A stretch of DNA of 64,000 nucleotides from Prevotella sp. Lineage in GTDB: Bacteria; Bacteroidota; Bacteroidia; Bacteroidales; Bacteroidaceae. A model generated the notes under the pieces. It did not search any database. It saw only the letters and a list, made by a program, of their open reading frames with translations, and was not told where the DNA came from. Below, piece after piece: positions 1-8,205 of this stretch; position 1 is the stretch's first letter; each line of letters opens with the position of its first letter. The DNA is taken from assembly GCA_022769285.1 (NCBI GenBank), contig JALEKD010000005.1, positions 1-64,000 on the forward strand, read 5' to 3'. Made by a program: the position numbers and the translations under genes.

Positions 1-1567
1 TCAGGTCTACGGGCAGAATAAGCGAGTTCCACATATTGTCGTTCAGCTTGCGGTTCAGATGCAGCACGCTGTTCTTGTATTCGTCTGTCGCCATGGTCAG
101 ATAGCGCAGGTCGGTAGACTCCTCGTCGAGAATCAGCTCCGGGTTGCGTCGCGGTCCGGCATAATACAGTTTGAAGTTGTCTACGGCGGTCAGCTCGTTG
201 TCGGCTACAGCCGGATTTCCGTCGGGTGTAGGGTCTACGTAGAAGCCTATGCGGAGCGTAACGGGATTATCGCTTGTTATTTCCTTCCCATTCGGGGCTT
301 TGTCGAGACATATCTGAACCTGGTTCTCATACTTTCCCTCGAAGAAGGCACGTCCGATACCGGCTCCTTCGTATGTATTGCCAAGCGTCTCGGCATCAGC
401 CTGACTTATACCGTCGAGGGTTGCTGCTGAGTATATTTTTTCAATCGGTTTGCCGTCGGCACCGAGCACTGTAATTAACAGGTTTGCAAGCGGTTTTTTA
501 TTCGTAGCGATGTTCTCCGAGCTGTTCGCTGTGCTGAATCCGTTGCATCGCAGCAGGTACCATCCTGCCTTGTGTACCTTCACGTCCTGGTAGATATTGA
601 AGCCGCGCAGGCCTTTGGTGTAGCAGTAGAAATACTGTCCGTATTTTTGTTGATGGGCTTCAGTTCTACCTATCCAACTCTCATCTTTTGTGTTGCCAAT
701 TACGTTATACGTCTTGTACATTTGTTTGTCTCCAAAGTATACGTGGCTCTTTACGTCATTGGATGAATTTTCACCTCCGATTAGCCATTTTGCAGCATCG
801 GTATCATTTATTCTGAAATCAGGACAAGTAAGAAGGAAAGAGGCATCGACAACCGATTTCATATGTGCAGGGGCTGTGTTGAAGAGCAGGTAATACTCAT
901 TCTTTGTAATCACCTTCCACTCCTGATTCTTGTATTCTGGGGTACCTTCCGTGGCTTTACTTGCATAATTGCAGATTTTATTCTCGTTGTCAGAATATGC
1001 CGTGAGATACCCTTGGCTAGAGATATTGACGAGATAAACCTTGTTTTTTTCTGTATAATCCGCGCCTTTTTCAAAGGTGACAATGCAATTCTTCCAGTCA
1101 GAACTTCCTCTGTCCATAAATACCCCATTTTTTCGAGTAAATTTTTCCCAGGCGATACCCATATATAAGCCCCCAGAAGAACCTGCCACTTTGCTTGCTA
1201 GAAAATACGTTTTTGAACCGCCATTCCAAGTCATATAAATGGAATGTGGTGAACCATCCAGTGCGGCTTGTGTGCCCCACAAACCACCAATACTCAGAAA
1301 CTTCTTCGCACCGACGTTATACAGAAACACAATCTTATCTCCATCGGTTTCAGCCGTTCCATTGCTTGTACAAATTGCTGACGAAGGATCAAAGCCCCAA
1401 AGGTTGTCAACACCTCCAATAGTATTTTCTGTTCCGTTGCTTTCCGGCGCTTTATTTTGTGCCGAGGCTACAGTAGCATTTGCAGCCATCAGTACTGCGG
1501 CCAAAGCGACAGCCGCAATGTTTCCTTTTGCCTTGGCAAAAGAAAATAAAGAATTTTTACTCTTCAT
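1..1567 (-). CDS. Secreted protein of unknown function, C-terminus off the left edge
   Basis: Reading the minus strand from the ATG at 1567 gives about 522 open codons with no stop before position 1. The ORF track shows only other-frame shadows here because this frame never closes. The protein begins MKSKNSLFSFAKAKG, then a hydrophobic stretch rich in Ala, Val and Leu ending ASAQ, which reads as a signal peptide cut after about residue 36. The rest is rich in Gly, Asn, aromatic and charged residues, as in Bacteroidales surface proteins, with a beta-rich look (for example KKFLSIGGLWGTQ). I do not recognise a catalytic motif or named domain. A -7 box lies about 100 bases upstream at 1666-1673. 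The missing C-terminus could hold a sorting domain or adhesin repeats. Confidence 0.8.
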   Translation of the reverse strand, partial: MKSKNSLFSFAKAKGNIAAVALAAVLMAANATVASAQNKAPESNGTENTIGGVDNLWGFDPSSAICTSNGTAETDGDKIVFLYNVGAKKFLSIGGLWGTQAALDGSPHSIYMTWNGGSKTYFLASKVAGSSGGLYMGIAWEKFTRKNGVFMDRGSSDWKNCIVTFEKGADYTEKNKVYLVNISSQGYLTAYSDNENKICNYASKATEGTPEYKNQEWKVITKNEYYLLFNTAPAHMKSVVDASFLLTCPDFRINDTDAAKWLIGGENSSNDVKSHVYFGDKQMYKTYNVIGNTKDESWIGRTEAHQQKYGQYFYCYTKGLRGFNIYQDVKVHKAGWYLLRCNGFSTANSSENIATNKKPLANLLITVLGADGKPIEKIYSAATLDGISQADAETLGNTYEGAGIGRAFFEGKYENQVQICLDKAPNGKEITSDNPVTLRIGFYVDPTPDGNPAVADNELTAVDNFKLYYAGPRRNPELILDEESTDLRYLTMATDEYKNSVLHLNRKLNDNMWNSLILPVDL

Positions 1568-1665
1568 AATACTATCAATGTCTATTGTAGTTTTTTTCTT
1601 TAAAAATAGCGATTCATTAAAATGTGATTTATTACATCCGTAATAATAAAATTGAAAAATCGGTG

Positions 1666-1673
1666 CAAAGTTA
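1666..1673 (-). promoter_or_regulatory. Putative -7 promoter box for the secreted protein
   Basis: TAACTTTG on the minus strand fits the Bacteroidetes -7 consensus TAnnTTTG. It would start a transcript near 1660 with a leader of roughly 90 bases before the ATG at 1567. I see no good -33 TTTG at the right distance. Confidence 0.4.
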
Positions 1674-1894
1674 TGAAAAAAATATTATACAACAGCATTA
1701 CCCCCCCGTCCAGCATCACAACTTTTACTTTTATTAACACAAATAAACGTATTATTCGTGGCTTCAACTCGGCAAAAGACCAGGCTATGAGTAAGAAGGG
1801 ACTCGAAGACATGGGATTCTGTCATTTCGACTTATTCCGTTACGTCAGTAAATGATTCGTCTCTCCCTTATCCTTGCCTCCCTACTTTCGCAGG
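1674..1894. other. A+T-rich intergenic stretch, no supported gene
   Basis: This stretch holds a run of seven C residues (about 1700-1706) and a short plus-strand ORF (1652-1855, 67 codons) whose last 30 residues look protein-like but match nothing I know. The ORF starts inside the divergent promoter, so I do not call it a gene. A box TACTTTCG at 1883-1890, one base off the -7 consensus, sits just before the ATG at 1895. Confidence 0.4.
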
Positions 1895-2347
1895 ATGGAA
1901 GCATTTCTCAAATTAGCCCTCCCCATAGGTTGGCAGTCCCTCTCTGACAGCCAACTCCTTTATTTCTTCCGCCGGTTCTCTCGCAACCTCCCCATGGAAG
2001 AAATCCTCACGCTCTGCCTGTTCAAGTGGGCAGACCTCCGTGTGTTGTGCTGTACTCCCCCCAAAAAAAAATGGCTCATACCTCGTCATGCGCCGCCATG
2101 CTCCCAAGCAACAGGCCCTCCTTCCGTCCTCCAAATTCAGACCGCCACTTGCGCCATTGACTACCTCCACTATTTCCCGATTATGTCCGTCCGCATCACA
2201 GCCATCGGCAAAGCACACGCTATCGACAGAGACTTCTTGGAAGTGCCGCTCGGTCAACTCTATAACTGCTTTTCTACTTCATTCATTCTCAACGATTTTT
2301 CTCTAAAAATTACTGCCTTTCAACTTTTTTGTTGTACCTTTGCATAA
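1895..2347 (+). CDS. Small hypothetical protein, possibly a decaying gene
   Basis: About 150 codons from the ATG at 1895 (MEAFLKLALPIGWQ); the track starts the same frame seven codons earlier. From memory, the N-terminal part (LSDSQLLYFFRRF...ILTLCLFKW) and a later segment (IMSVRITAIGKAHAIDRDF) resemble a small Bacteroidetes protein family of unknown function that is usually nearer 200 residues. Both halves are in one frame, so there is no clear frameshift. The middle is Pro- and Cys-rich, and the last 25 residues look like translated non-coding DNA running into the pyrK promoter. I read it as a truncated or eroding gene rather than a random ORF, with moderate doubt. The minus-strand ORF 1913-2257 is its shadow. 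Confidence 0.4.
   Translation: MEAFLKLALPIGWQSLSDSQLLYFFRRFSRNLPMEEILTLCLFKWADLRVLCCTPPKKKWLIPRHAPPCSQATGPPSVLQIQTATCAIDYLHYFPIMSVRITAIGKAHAIDRDFLEVPLGQLYNCFSTSFILNDFSLKITAFQLFCCTFA
2335..2342 (+). promoter_or_regulatory. Putative -7 promoter box for pyrK-pyrD
   Basis: TACCTTTG fits the Bacteroidetes -7 consensus. It lies inside the last codons of the small upstream ORF and directly before a hairpin repeat (2343-2395). A transcript would have a leader of about 220 bases. The -33 region is poor. Confidence 0.45.
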
Positions 2348-2400
2348 GATAGGCTGCGCCTCGGCCATCCGAGCAAGCTCGTGGCGCTCGGTTCGCCGTT
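2343..2400 (+). repeat. Diverged single copy of the 64-bp hairpin repeat
   Basis: The segment AGGCTGCGCCTCGGCCAT is identical to part of the 64-bp unit tandemly repeated at 58246-58525. It is followed by the same fold: GCCA, a small bulge, CGAGC-AA-GCTCG, TGGC. Against the 58-kb copies, one stem pair changes from T-A to C-G on both sides, so the pairing is kept although the sequence differs. It lies just after the -7 box, so it would be part of the pyrK mRNA leader. Confidence 0.6.
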
Positions 2401-2567
2401 ATCTTGACAGCGGATAGGTTTGGTGGCAGCCATTAGCACAGTGAGAATGGTGCCCGTTGCGTGCGCGTTATATATATAATAAGGTATAAGCGGCAGGCTG
2501 ATGCTGTTGGCTGTCGGCACGACTACTGAGGCATGTCCTTGTATCGTATTAATAGTAAAGGAGAGTT
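2401..2567 (+). other. Structured leader of pyrK with Shine-Dalgarno site
   Basis: The segment contains a hairpin built from GGCA-CCATT and AATGG-GCC (about 2422-2453), then an A+T tract TTATATATATAATAAGGTATA that closely resembles the one before oxyR. Right before the ATG lies AAGGAGAG (2557-2564), an unusually good Shine-Dalgarno sequence for this phylum and the only strong one I noticed in the window. I see no gene. Confidence 0.45.
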
Positions 2568-3344
2568 ATGAAAAAAGCGTGTTTGGACTTACGAGTAAGT
2601 TCGATAGAGAAACAGAACGAGAAATACTTCCTTCTGAAACTGACGCATCAGCTGCCACTGCCGCAGATGATGCCCGGTCAGTTTGTAGAAGTCAGGGTAG
2701 ACCACTCGCCGACGACCTTTCTGCGTCGGCCGATTTCTATTAACAACTATGTGGCCGAGGCCAATGAGCTGTGGCTGTTAGTGGCCCGCGTGGGCGATGG
2801 TACCCGCCAGTTGGGAACCCTCAGCGAGGGCGACGTGGTAAACTGCCTGCTGCCCCTGGGTAACGGCTTTACGATGCCGGCCCACACCGACAGTCGCGTG
2901 CTGCTGGTGGGCGGTGGCGTAGGCGTGGCCCCGCTGCTATACTTCGGAAAGAAAATCAGAGAAGCCGGTGCCCGACCCACATTCCTGCTCGGTGCCCGCA
3001 CCCAGGCCGACTTGCTGCAGCTGGAGTTGTTCGAGGAGCTGGGCGATGTACACGTTACCACCGAGGATGGCAGCTATGGCGAGAAGGGGTTTGTCACCAA
3101 TCACTCTGTGCTTGAAAGGGTGCGCTTCGACCAAATCTCCTGTTGCGGGCCCAAGCCCATGATGATGGCCGTGGCCCGCTATGCGGCCAAGAACGACATC
3201 TTCTGCGAGGTATCGTTAGAGAATATGATGGCCTGCGGCCTTGGCGCCTGTCTCTGTTGCGTCGAGAAGACCGTCAGCGGCAATCTGTGTGTATGTAAAG
3301 AGGGCCCGGTGTTTAATATTAAGAAGTTATTATGGCAAGTTTGA
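2568..3344 (+). CDS. pyrK: Dihydroorotate dehydrogenase B, electron transfer subunit
   Basis: PyrK passes electrons from dihydroorotate oxidation through FAD and a [2Fe-2S] cluster to NAD+ in pyrimidine synthesis. The 258 residues show the ferredoxin-reductase layout: flavin-binding RRPISI near residue 53, the nucleotide-binding GGGVGVAP near 115-122, and a C-terminal cysteine cluster (CGLGACLCC near 223-231, then Cys around 241-243) for the iron-sulphur centre. The length is normal for the family. The start at 2568 is supported by an AAGGAGAG ribosome-binding site. It overlaps the next gene, pyrD, by 13 bases, so translation is probably coupled. Confidence 0.95.
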   Translation: MKKACLDLRVSSIEKQNEKYFLLKLTHQLPLPQMMPGQFVEVRVDHSPTTFLRRPISINNYVAEANELWLLVARVGDGTRQLGTLSEGDVVNCLLPLGNGFTMPAHTDSRVLLVGGGVGVAPLLYFGKKIREAGARPTFLLGARTQADLLQLELFEELGDVHVTTEDGSYGEKGFVTNHSVLERVRFDQISCCGPKPMMMAVARYAAKNDIFCEVSLENMMACGLGACLCCVEKTVSGNLCVCKEGPVFNIKKLLWQV

Positions 3345-4243
3345 ATGTAAAGATAAACAACCTGGAACTCCCCAATCCTGTGATGACCGCCTCGGGCACT
3401 TTCGGGTATGGTTTGGAGTTCGCCGACTTGGTTCCGCTCAACGAGATAGGGGCCATTATCGTGAAAGGAACAACCCTGCATCCCCGCGAGGGCAACGACT
3501 ATCCCCGTATGGCCGAGGTGGCGTCGGGCATGCTCAACTGTGTGGGCCTGCAGAACAAGGGTGTGGACTATTTCTGCACCGAGATATATCCTAAGATAAA
3601 GGATATAGACACCCGAATTATCGTGAACGTGAGCGGAAGCTCGCCCGACGACTACGCAGAATGTGCCGCGCGCATAGATGCCCTCGGCAAGATACCCGCC
3701 ATCGAACTTAACATCTCGTGTCCAAACGTGAAGGACGGCGGAATGGCCTTTGGCGTTACCTGTGCCGGCGCTGCCAGCGTGGTGAGGGCCGTGCGCCAGC
3801 GGTATCATAAGACGCTCATCGTAAAGTTGTCGCCCAATGTGACAGACATAGCCGAGATAGCCCGGGTGTGCGAGGCTGAGGGTGCCGACAGTGTCTCGCT
3901 CATCAACACGCTTATGGGCATGGCCATAGATGTGGAGCGGCGCAAGCCCGTGCTGAGCATTAAGACCGGCGGACTGAGTGGCCCGTGTGTAAAGCCCGTC
4001 GCCCTGCGCATGGTGTGGCAGGTAGCCCGGGCGGTGAAGATACCGGTGATAGGGCTTGGCGGCATAAGCTGTGCCGAGGATGCCATCGAGTTTCTGATGG
4101 CCGGTGCCACGGCTATAGAGATAGGCACGGCCAACTTTATAGACCCTGCTATCGCCTACAAGGTCAAGGTTGGCATCGGCGAGTGGCTCGACCGCCATGG
4201 CTGTAACTCTATCCAGGAAATCATCGGTGCCATCAATGACTGA
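3332..4243 (+). CDS. pyrD: Dihydroorotate dehydrogenase B (NAD+), catalytic subunit
   Basis: This is the FMN-containing catalytic subunit of class 1B dihydroorotate dehydrogenase, which makes orotate in de novo pyrimidine synthesis and partners with PyrK. The 303-residue TIM-barrel protein has the N-terminal [13 protein letters not shown], the NKG motif near 76, the catalytic cysteine in NISCPNV near 130 (class 1B uses Cys where class 2 uses Ser), and the C-terminal flavin-binding [11 protein letters not shown]. Its ATG lies inside the end of pyrK. The large minus-strand ORF 3179-4285 covering it is a shadow. Confidence 0.96.
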   Translation: MASLNVKINNLELPNPVMTASGTFGYGLEFADLVPLNEIGAIIVKGTTLHPREGNDYPRMAEVASGMLNCVGLQNKGVDYFCTEIYPKIKDIDTRIIVNVSGSSPDDYAECAARIDALGKIPAIELNISCPNVKDGGMAFGVTCAGAASVVRAVRQRYHKTLIVKLSPNVTDIAEIARVCEAEGADSVSLINTLMGMAIDVERRKPVLSIKTGGLSGPCVKPVALRMVWQVARAVKIPVIGLGGISCAEDAIEFLMAGATAIEIGTANFIDPAIAYKVKVGIGEWLDRHGCNSIQEIIGAIND

Positions 4244-4489
4244 CGCGATGGCCACGGCCTTTCGCGCAGTGGTGGCGCGAGCCATAAAAAAGATGAAAAT
4301 TAAGCGGTAAGACTAAAATAATGAAAAATTAAATAGATTTTTCAGATTTTATGGTTACCTTTGTGTCACGTAGCGTCGCCGTTACGACGGCTTGAGCGCC
4401 AGGCACAAAGGTAATTGTTTTTAGGACACTCGCCACCGAGGTGCTGCGAAGAGTAATAATAGTAACTACATTAAATTATATAATCAGGA
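4244..4489 (+). other. Intergenic region with promoter and inverted repeat
   Basis: The stretch after pyrD holds an imperfect hairpin (ATGGC...GCCAT around 4248-4286) without a T-tract, an A-rich segment, and the promoter/inverted-repeat structure at 4355-4414 listed separately. The rest, up to the lipoprotein start at 4490, is A+T-rich leader. Confidence 0.4.
4355..4414 (+). promoter_or_regulatory. -7 promoter box inside an 11-bp perfect inverted repeat
   Basis: TTACCTTTGTG at 4355-4365 is exactly inverted as CACAAAGGTAA at 4404-4414, so a -7 box (TACCTTTG) faces inward from each end. Between the arms is a tetraloop hairpin GCCGT-TACG-ACGGC (4378-4391). The plus-strand box would transcribe the DUF4827 lipoprotein and glmM with a leader of about 120 bases. 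Confidence 0.5.
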
Positions 4490-5128
4490 ATGAAGCGATT
4501 TTTGTATATCTATCTGCTGTTCTTAGGCGTATGTTTCTTAGGAGCCTGCAATGACGGCGAAACTTATGCCGAGAAGAAAACCCGTGAACGCAATGCCATC
4601 GGCAAGTATATCGCCGACTCGGCCGTGACGGTCATCAGTGAGGCCCAGTTCAAGGCCAATGGCTACAAGACCGACGTGTCGAAGAACGAGTTCGTGCTTT
4701 TCGAGAGCAACGGTGTCTACATGCAGATAGTACGACAGGGCTGTGGCGAGAAACTCAAGGACGGCGAGACGGCTTACGTACTCTGCCGCTTTACTGAGCG
4801 TAACCTGCTTACCGATTCGGTACAGCTAACCAATGATATATTGTACTGGTCGGCCATACCCGACCGCATGTCGGTTACCAATACGTCGGGCACATTCACC
4901 GCGTCGTTCGATACCAACATGAGTGTTATGTACCAGGCTTACGGAAGCGCCTCGGTGCCCGGCGGATGGCTGGTTCCCTTTACCTATATCGACCTGGGAC
5001 GTCCAGAGACGGCCGACCAGGAGATAGCCAAGGTACGCCTTATAGTTCCGGCGGCTCAGGGCCAGACGTATGCCACGCAGACCGTCTACCCCTGCCTCTA
5101 TGACATAACTTATAAACGAGGAAGATAA
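4490..5128 (+). CDS. DUF4827-type lipoprotein
   Basis: A 212-residue lipoprotein: the hydrophobic N-terminus ends in the lipobox FLGAC (Cys20), followed by an Asp-rich start to the mature chain. The sequence resembles the Bacteroidetes DUF4827 family, which has a distant FKBP-isomerase-like fold; I recall that family near phosphoglucomutase genes, as here. Segments such as VYMQIVRQGCGEKLKDGE, with a C-terminal VPGGWLVPFTYIDLG, fit a peptidyl-prolyl isomerase-like domain, but whether it is catalytic cannot be told. It is followed 17 bases later by glmM and probably co-transcribed with it from the 4356 promoter. Confidence 0.7.
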   Translation: MKRFLYIYLLFLGVCFLGACNDGETYAEKKTRERNAIGKYIADSAVTVISEAQFKANGYKTDVSKNEFVLFESNGVYMQIVRQGCGEKLKDGETAYVLCRFTERNLLTDSVQLTNDILYWSAIPDRMSVTNTSGTFTASFDTNMSVMYQAYGSASVPGGWLVPFTYIDLGRPETADQEIAKVRLIVPAAQGQTYATQTVYPCLYDITYKRGR

Positions 5129-5145
5129 TACAAATCAAAACAAAG

Positions 5146-6531
5146 ATGACTTTAATCAAATCAATCTCTGGTATCAGAGGTACTATTGGCGGTCACACAG
5201 GCGACACGCTCAATCCTCTGGACATCGTGAAGTTCACTTCTGCTTACGCCACCTTTATTGGCAAGACCAAGAAAGCTAACAAGATTGTCGTAGGGCGCGA
5301 TGCCCGTATTTCGGGCATCATGGTGTCTAACGTAGTGTGTGGAACCCTCATGGGTATGGGTTTCGATGTGATAGACATCGGTCTGGCCACTACCCCTACC
5401 ACCGAGCTGGCCGTGCGTATGAGTGGGGCCGACGGCGGTATCATCATCACGGCCAGCCATAATCCGCGCCAGTGGAACGCCCTCAAGTTGCTCAATGCCG
5501 AGGGCGAGTTCCTGACTGCTGCCGATGGTAAGGAGGTACTTGCCATCGCCGAGAAAGAGGATTTCAATTATGCTGATGTTGACCATTTAGGCCACTATGC
5601 GCAGGACAATACTTTTAACGACCGACATATCAAGAGTGTACTGGCCCTGGAGCTGGTAGACGTAGAGGCCATTAAGAAGGCACACTTCAAAGTGGTGGTC
5701 GACTCGATTAACTCGGTGGGTGGTGTCATCCTTCCTAATCTGCTCGATGCCCTTGGGGTAGAGTACACGTTCCTTAACGGCGAGCCTACAGGCGACTTTG
5801 CACACAACCCAGAACCTCTGGAAAAGAACCTGAGCGGCATTATGGGCGAGGTGGCCAAGGGTGGCTACGACTTAGGTATCGTGGTAGACCCCGATGTAGA
5901 CCGTTTGGCCTTTATTCAGGAAGACGGCAAGATGTATGGCGAAGAGTACACGCTGGTTAGCGTGGCCGACTATATCCTGGATCATGTTAAGGGAGCCACG
6001 GTGAGCAACCTCAGTTCTACCCGTGCCCTGCGCGATGTTACAGAGAAGCACGGCTGCACCTACTACGCTTCGGCCGTAGGCGAAGTCAATGTTACCACTA
6101 AGATGAAGGAAGTGGGTGCTGTTATAGGTGGCGAGGGCAACGGTGGAGTTATCTATCCCGAGAGTCATTATGGCCGCGACGCTCTGGTAGGTATCGCTCT
6201 GTTCCTCTCTTCATTGGCTCAGAAGGGTATCAAGGCCAGTCAGTTGCGCCAGTTGTACCCCAACTACTATATAGCTAAGAACCGTATAGACCTGACGGCC
6301 GACACTGACGTAGACGCAATACTTGTCAAGGTCAAGGAGCAGTACGGCCAAGAACCAGGAGTAACTGTTACCGACATAGATGGTGTGAAGCTCGACTTCC
6401 CGGACAAGTGGGTACATCTTCGTAAGAGCAATACGGAACCCATCATCCGCGTGTACAGTGAGGCGGCTACCATGGCCGATGCCGATGCCTTAGGTAAGAA
6501 ACTCATGGATGTAGTTTACAGCATGCAGTAA
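5146..6531 (+). CDS. glmM: Phosphoglucosamine mutase / phosphohexomutase
   Basis: A 461-residue alpha-D-phosphohexomutase. The phosphoserine loop is TASHNP with Ser near 104, the metal-binding loop is DPDVDR near 248-253, the substrate loop is GEGNGG, and the C-terminal phosphate-binding loop is RKSNTEP. In Bacteroidales the enzyme most often serves as GlmM, converting glucosamine-6-phosphate to the 1-phosphate for peptidoglycan and lipopolysaccharide. Phosphomannomutase activity cannot be excluded from sequence. It is closed by a strong terminator at 6557-6591. Confidence 0.85.
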   Translation: MTLIKSISGIRGTIGGHTGDTLNPLDIVKFTSAYATFIGKTKKANKIVVGRDARISGIMVSNVVCGTLMGMGFDVIDIGLATTPTTELAVRMSGADGGIIITASHNPRQWNALKLLNAEGEFLTAADGKEVLAIAEKEDFNYADVDHLGHYAQDNTFNDRHIKSVLALELVDVEAIKKAHFKVVVDSINSVGGVILPNLLDALGVEYTFLNGEPTGDFAHNPEPLEKNLSGIMGEVAKGGYDLGIVVDPDVDRLAFIQEDGKMYGEEYTLVSVADYILDHVKGATVSNLSSTRALRDVTEKHGCTYYASAVGEVNVTTKMKEVGAVIGGEGNGGVIYPESHYGRDALVGIALFLSSLAQKGIKASQLRQLYPNYYIAKNRIDLTADTDVDAILVKVKEQYGQEPGVTVTDIDGVKLDFPDKWVHLRKSNTEPIIRVYSEAATMADADALGKKLMDVVYSMQ

Positions 6532-6556
6532 ACCTCCATACCTTTTATATATAAAG

Positions 6557-6591
6557 AAGTCCCATGCGGTAATACCGTATGGGACTTTTTT
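6557..6591 (+). terminator. Rho-independent terminator of glmM
   Basis: The stem AAGTCCCATGCGGT / ACCGTATGGGACTT closes a three-base loop (one G-T pair in the stem) and is followed by a run of T. It lies 25 bases after the glmM stop and before the convergent queG. Confidence 0.9.
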
Positions 6592-6608
6592 AGGTTATGC
6601 CCTCTGCA

Positions 6609-7616
6609 TCAGCTATTATGGCTATCAGTCTGCCGCTGGCTCAGCGGCTTGTCGGAAAGACCGGCAGAGGTGATATCGGTACTGCGTATCTCGCCCTGCT
6701 TATTGAGCACAGCGCGTATATTGCGCATTACCCCGCTATACTTGGCCCGCTTTACGGCGCTGCCCTTGAACAGGCGTCGGTAGTCTTCCTCGGTGAGTCG
6801 GGCCCAGTCCTGGGTAGTCATCCTAAGTAACTCCTCATTGGGCTGAAGCTCTGGGGTAGAGCAGGGAGTGGCAAACTTGTTCCACGGGCAGGCCGTTAGG
6901 CAGCGGTCGCAGCCATAGAAGCAGTTGCCCATGGCTGCCTGTGCAGCCGGACTTATCTCGTTGCGATTTTCTATCGTCTGATAGCTCAGGCATCGCCCCG
7001 CATCCATAGTTACCTGACCGCCAGACGTGTGCAGGGCATGGGTGGGGCACGCATCGACACATCGGTGGCAGGTACCGCAGTGGCTGCTCATCGGTTCATC
7101 GTAGTCCAGCGCCATGGGCAGGAATATCTCGCCTAAGAAAAACATGCTTCCGGCCTTGGGGATGATAAGCTGCTGGTTGCGTCCTATCCACCCTAAACCC
7201 GCCCGCTGGGCCCAGTATTGTTCGAGCACAGGTGCCGTGTCTACAAAACACCGGTACTCGCTCAGCCCGAGGTTAGCAGCTAACTGGTGCATCAGCCGTT
7301 TCATAATATCGTGATAATCTTTGCCTAACGCGTAGCGTGCTATCTGTAGCTCGCCGTCGGGCAGCGTGTTGGCGGGGGCGTAGTTGAGTGCCAGCGAGAC
7401 TATGCTCTGCGTGCCGGGTACCAGGAGGCGCGGATCCAGACGCTTGGCCGTATGCTCGTACATGTAGTGCATGTCGGCGAAGCCCTGATGCTCCATACGC
7501 TGGACAAAACGGCGGGCGTAGTCATCATCGACAGCCTGCGCGCGGGCCACTCCACAAGCAAAAAAGCCGAGACTATATGCCTCGGCTTTTATTTTATTCG
7601 AATATCCTGAACTCAT
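6609..7616 (-). CDS. queG: Epoxyqueuosine reductase
   Basis: QueG performs the last step of queuosine synthesis, reducing epoxyqueuosine in tRNA to queuosine with cobalamin and two [4Fe-4S] clusters. The 335 residues carry the two ferredoxin-like cluster motifs CGTCHRCVDACP and CDRCLTACPWN, and the central RYALGKDYH and GWIGRN segments of the family. The start overlaps the end of the upstream deacetylase by 23 bases, placing it last in the DUF2723-deacetylase-queG operon. The C-terminal 20 residues are low complexity. The link to envelope genes looks like positional convenience rather than shared function. Confidence 0.93.
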   Translation of the reverse strand: MSSGYSNKIKAEAYSLGFFACGVARAQAVDDDYARRFVQRMEHQGFADMHYMYEHTAKRLDPRLLVPGTQSIVSLALNYAPANTLPDGELQIARYALGKDYHDIMKRLMHQLAANLGLSEYRCFVDTAPVLEQYWAQRAGLGWIGRNQQLIIPKAGSMFFLGEIFLPMALDYDEPMSSHCGTCHRCVDACPTHALHTSGGQVTMDAGRCLSYQTIENRNEISPAAQAAMGNCFYGCDRCLTACPWNKFATPCSTPELQPNEELLRMTTQDWARLTEEDYRRLFKGSAVKRAKYSGVMRNIRAVLNKQGEIRSTDITSAGLSDKPLSQRQTDSHNS

Positions 7617-8205
7617 AGCCTTGTTCTTTCAGCCACTGCAGTGACTTGGGCAGTGCATAGTGTAGCTTGTCGATGCTTTTAAGCGAGTCGTGGAATGTGA
7701 TGATAGACCCGTTGCGGGCATACCGTTTCACATTGTTGAGCACATCCTCGCCCGTCATCCACTTGGAATAGTCGCGGGTTACCAGGTCCCACATAATGAT
7801 ACGGTACTTACGGTTAATCCACCAATATACCGTACGCCTCATTATCCCGTGAGGTGGCCTGAACAGGTGGGCGTGTATCAACTCGTTCGCCTTTTGCACA
7901 TTCATGGCATAGGTAATTGCCATGTGCTTGAATGCACCCAGGTGGTTAAACGTGTGGTTGCCAACTTGGTGCCCCTCGGACACAATGCGGTTATATAGGT
8001 CATGGTGGCGTAACACGTTCTCGCCCACCATAAAGAATGTGGCCTTAATGTCAAACTCCCTCAATGTATCGAGTATGAATGGGGTGGACTCGGGTATGGG
8101 GCCGTCGTCAAAGGTAAGATAGACGGCCTTAACCCGTTTGTCCATTCTCCATATTGCCTTGGGGTAAATCCACCGCAGCCACATTGAGGGTTGTTCTATT
8201 ATCAT
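7594..8205 (-). CDS. Polysaccharide deacetylase (NodB family)
   Basis: A 203-residue carbohydrate esterase 4 protein that would remove N-acetyl groups from a cell-wall or surface polysaccharide. The metal and catalytic motifs are visible: TFDDGP near residue 31, the zinc-binding H-x3-H in GNHTFNH, the RPPHG motif and a late IITFHD. There is no signal peptide, although the N-terminus WLRWIYPKAIW is amphipathic. The ATG at 8205 overlaps the stop of the DUF2723 gene by four bases, so the two are translationally coupled. The real substrate is unknown. Confidence 0.88.
   Translation of the reverse strand: MIIEQPSMWLRWIYPKAIWRMDKRVKAVYLTFDDGPIPESTPFILDTLREFDIKATFFMVGENVLRHHDLYNRIVSEGHQVGNHTFNHLGAFKHMAITYAMNVQKANELIHAHLFRPPHGIMRRTVYWWINRKYRIIMWDLVTRDYSKWMTGEDVLNNVKRYARNGSIITFHDSLKSIDKLHYALPKSLQWLKEQGYEFRIFE

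Noticed and set aside
3179-4285. 368-codon minus-strand ORF over pyrD
   Set aside because: It lies entirely opposite a clear pyrD with all motifs; the long open frame is a by-product of codon bias, and its translation matches nothing.
4248-4286. Terminator after pyrD
   Set aside because: The stem is followed by A residues, not T, on the coding strand, so it is not a rho-independent terminator for pyrD.
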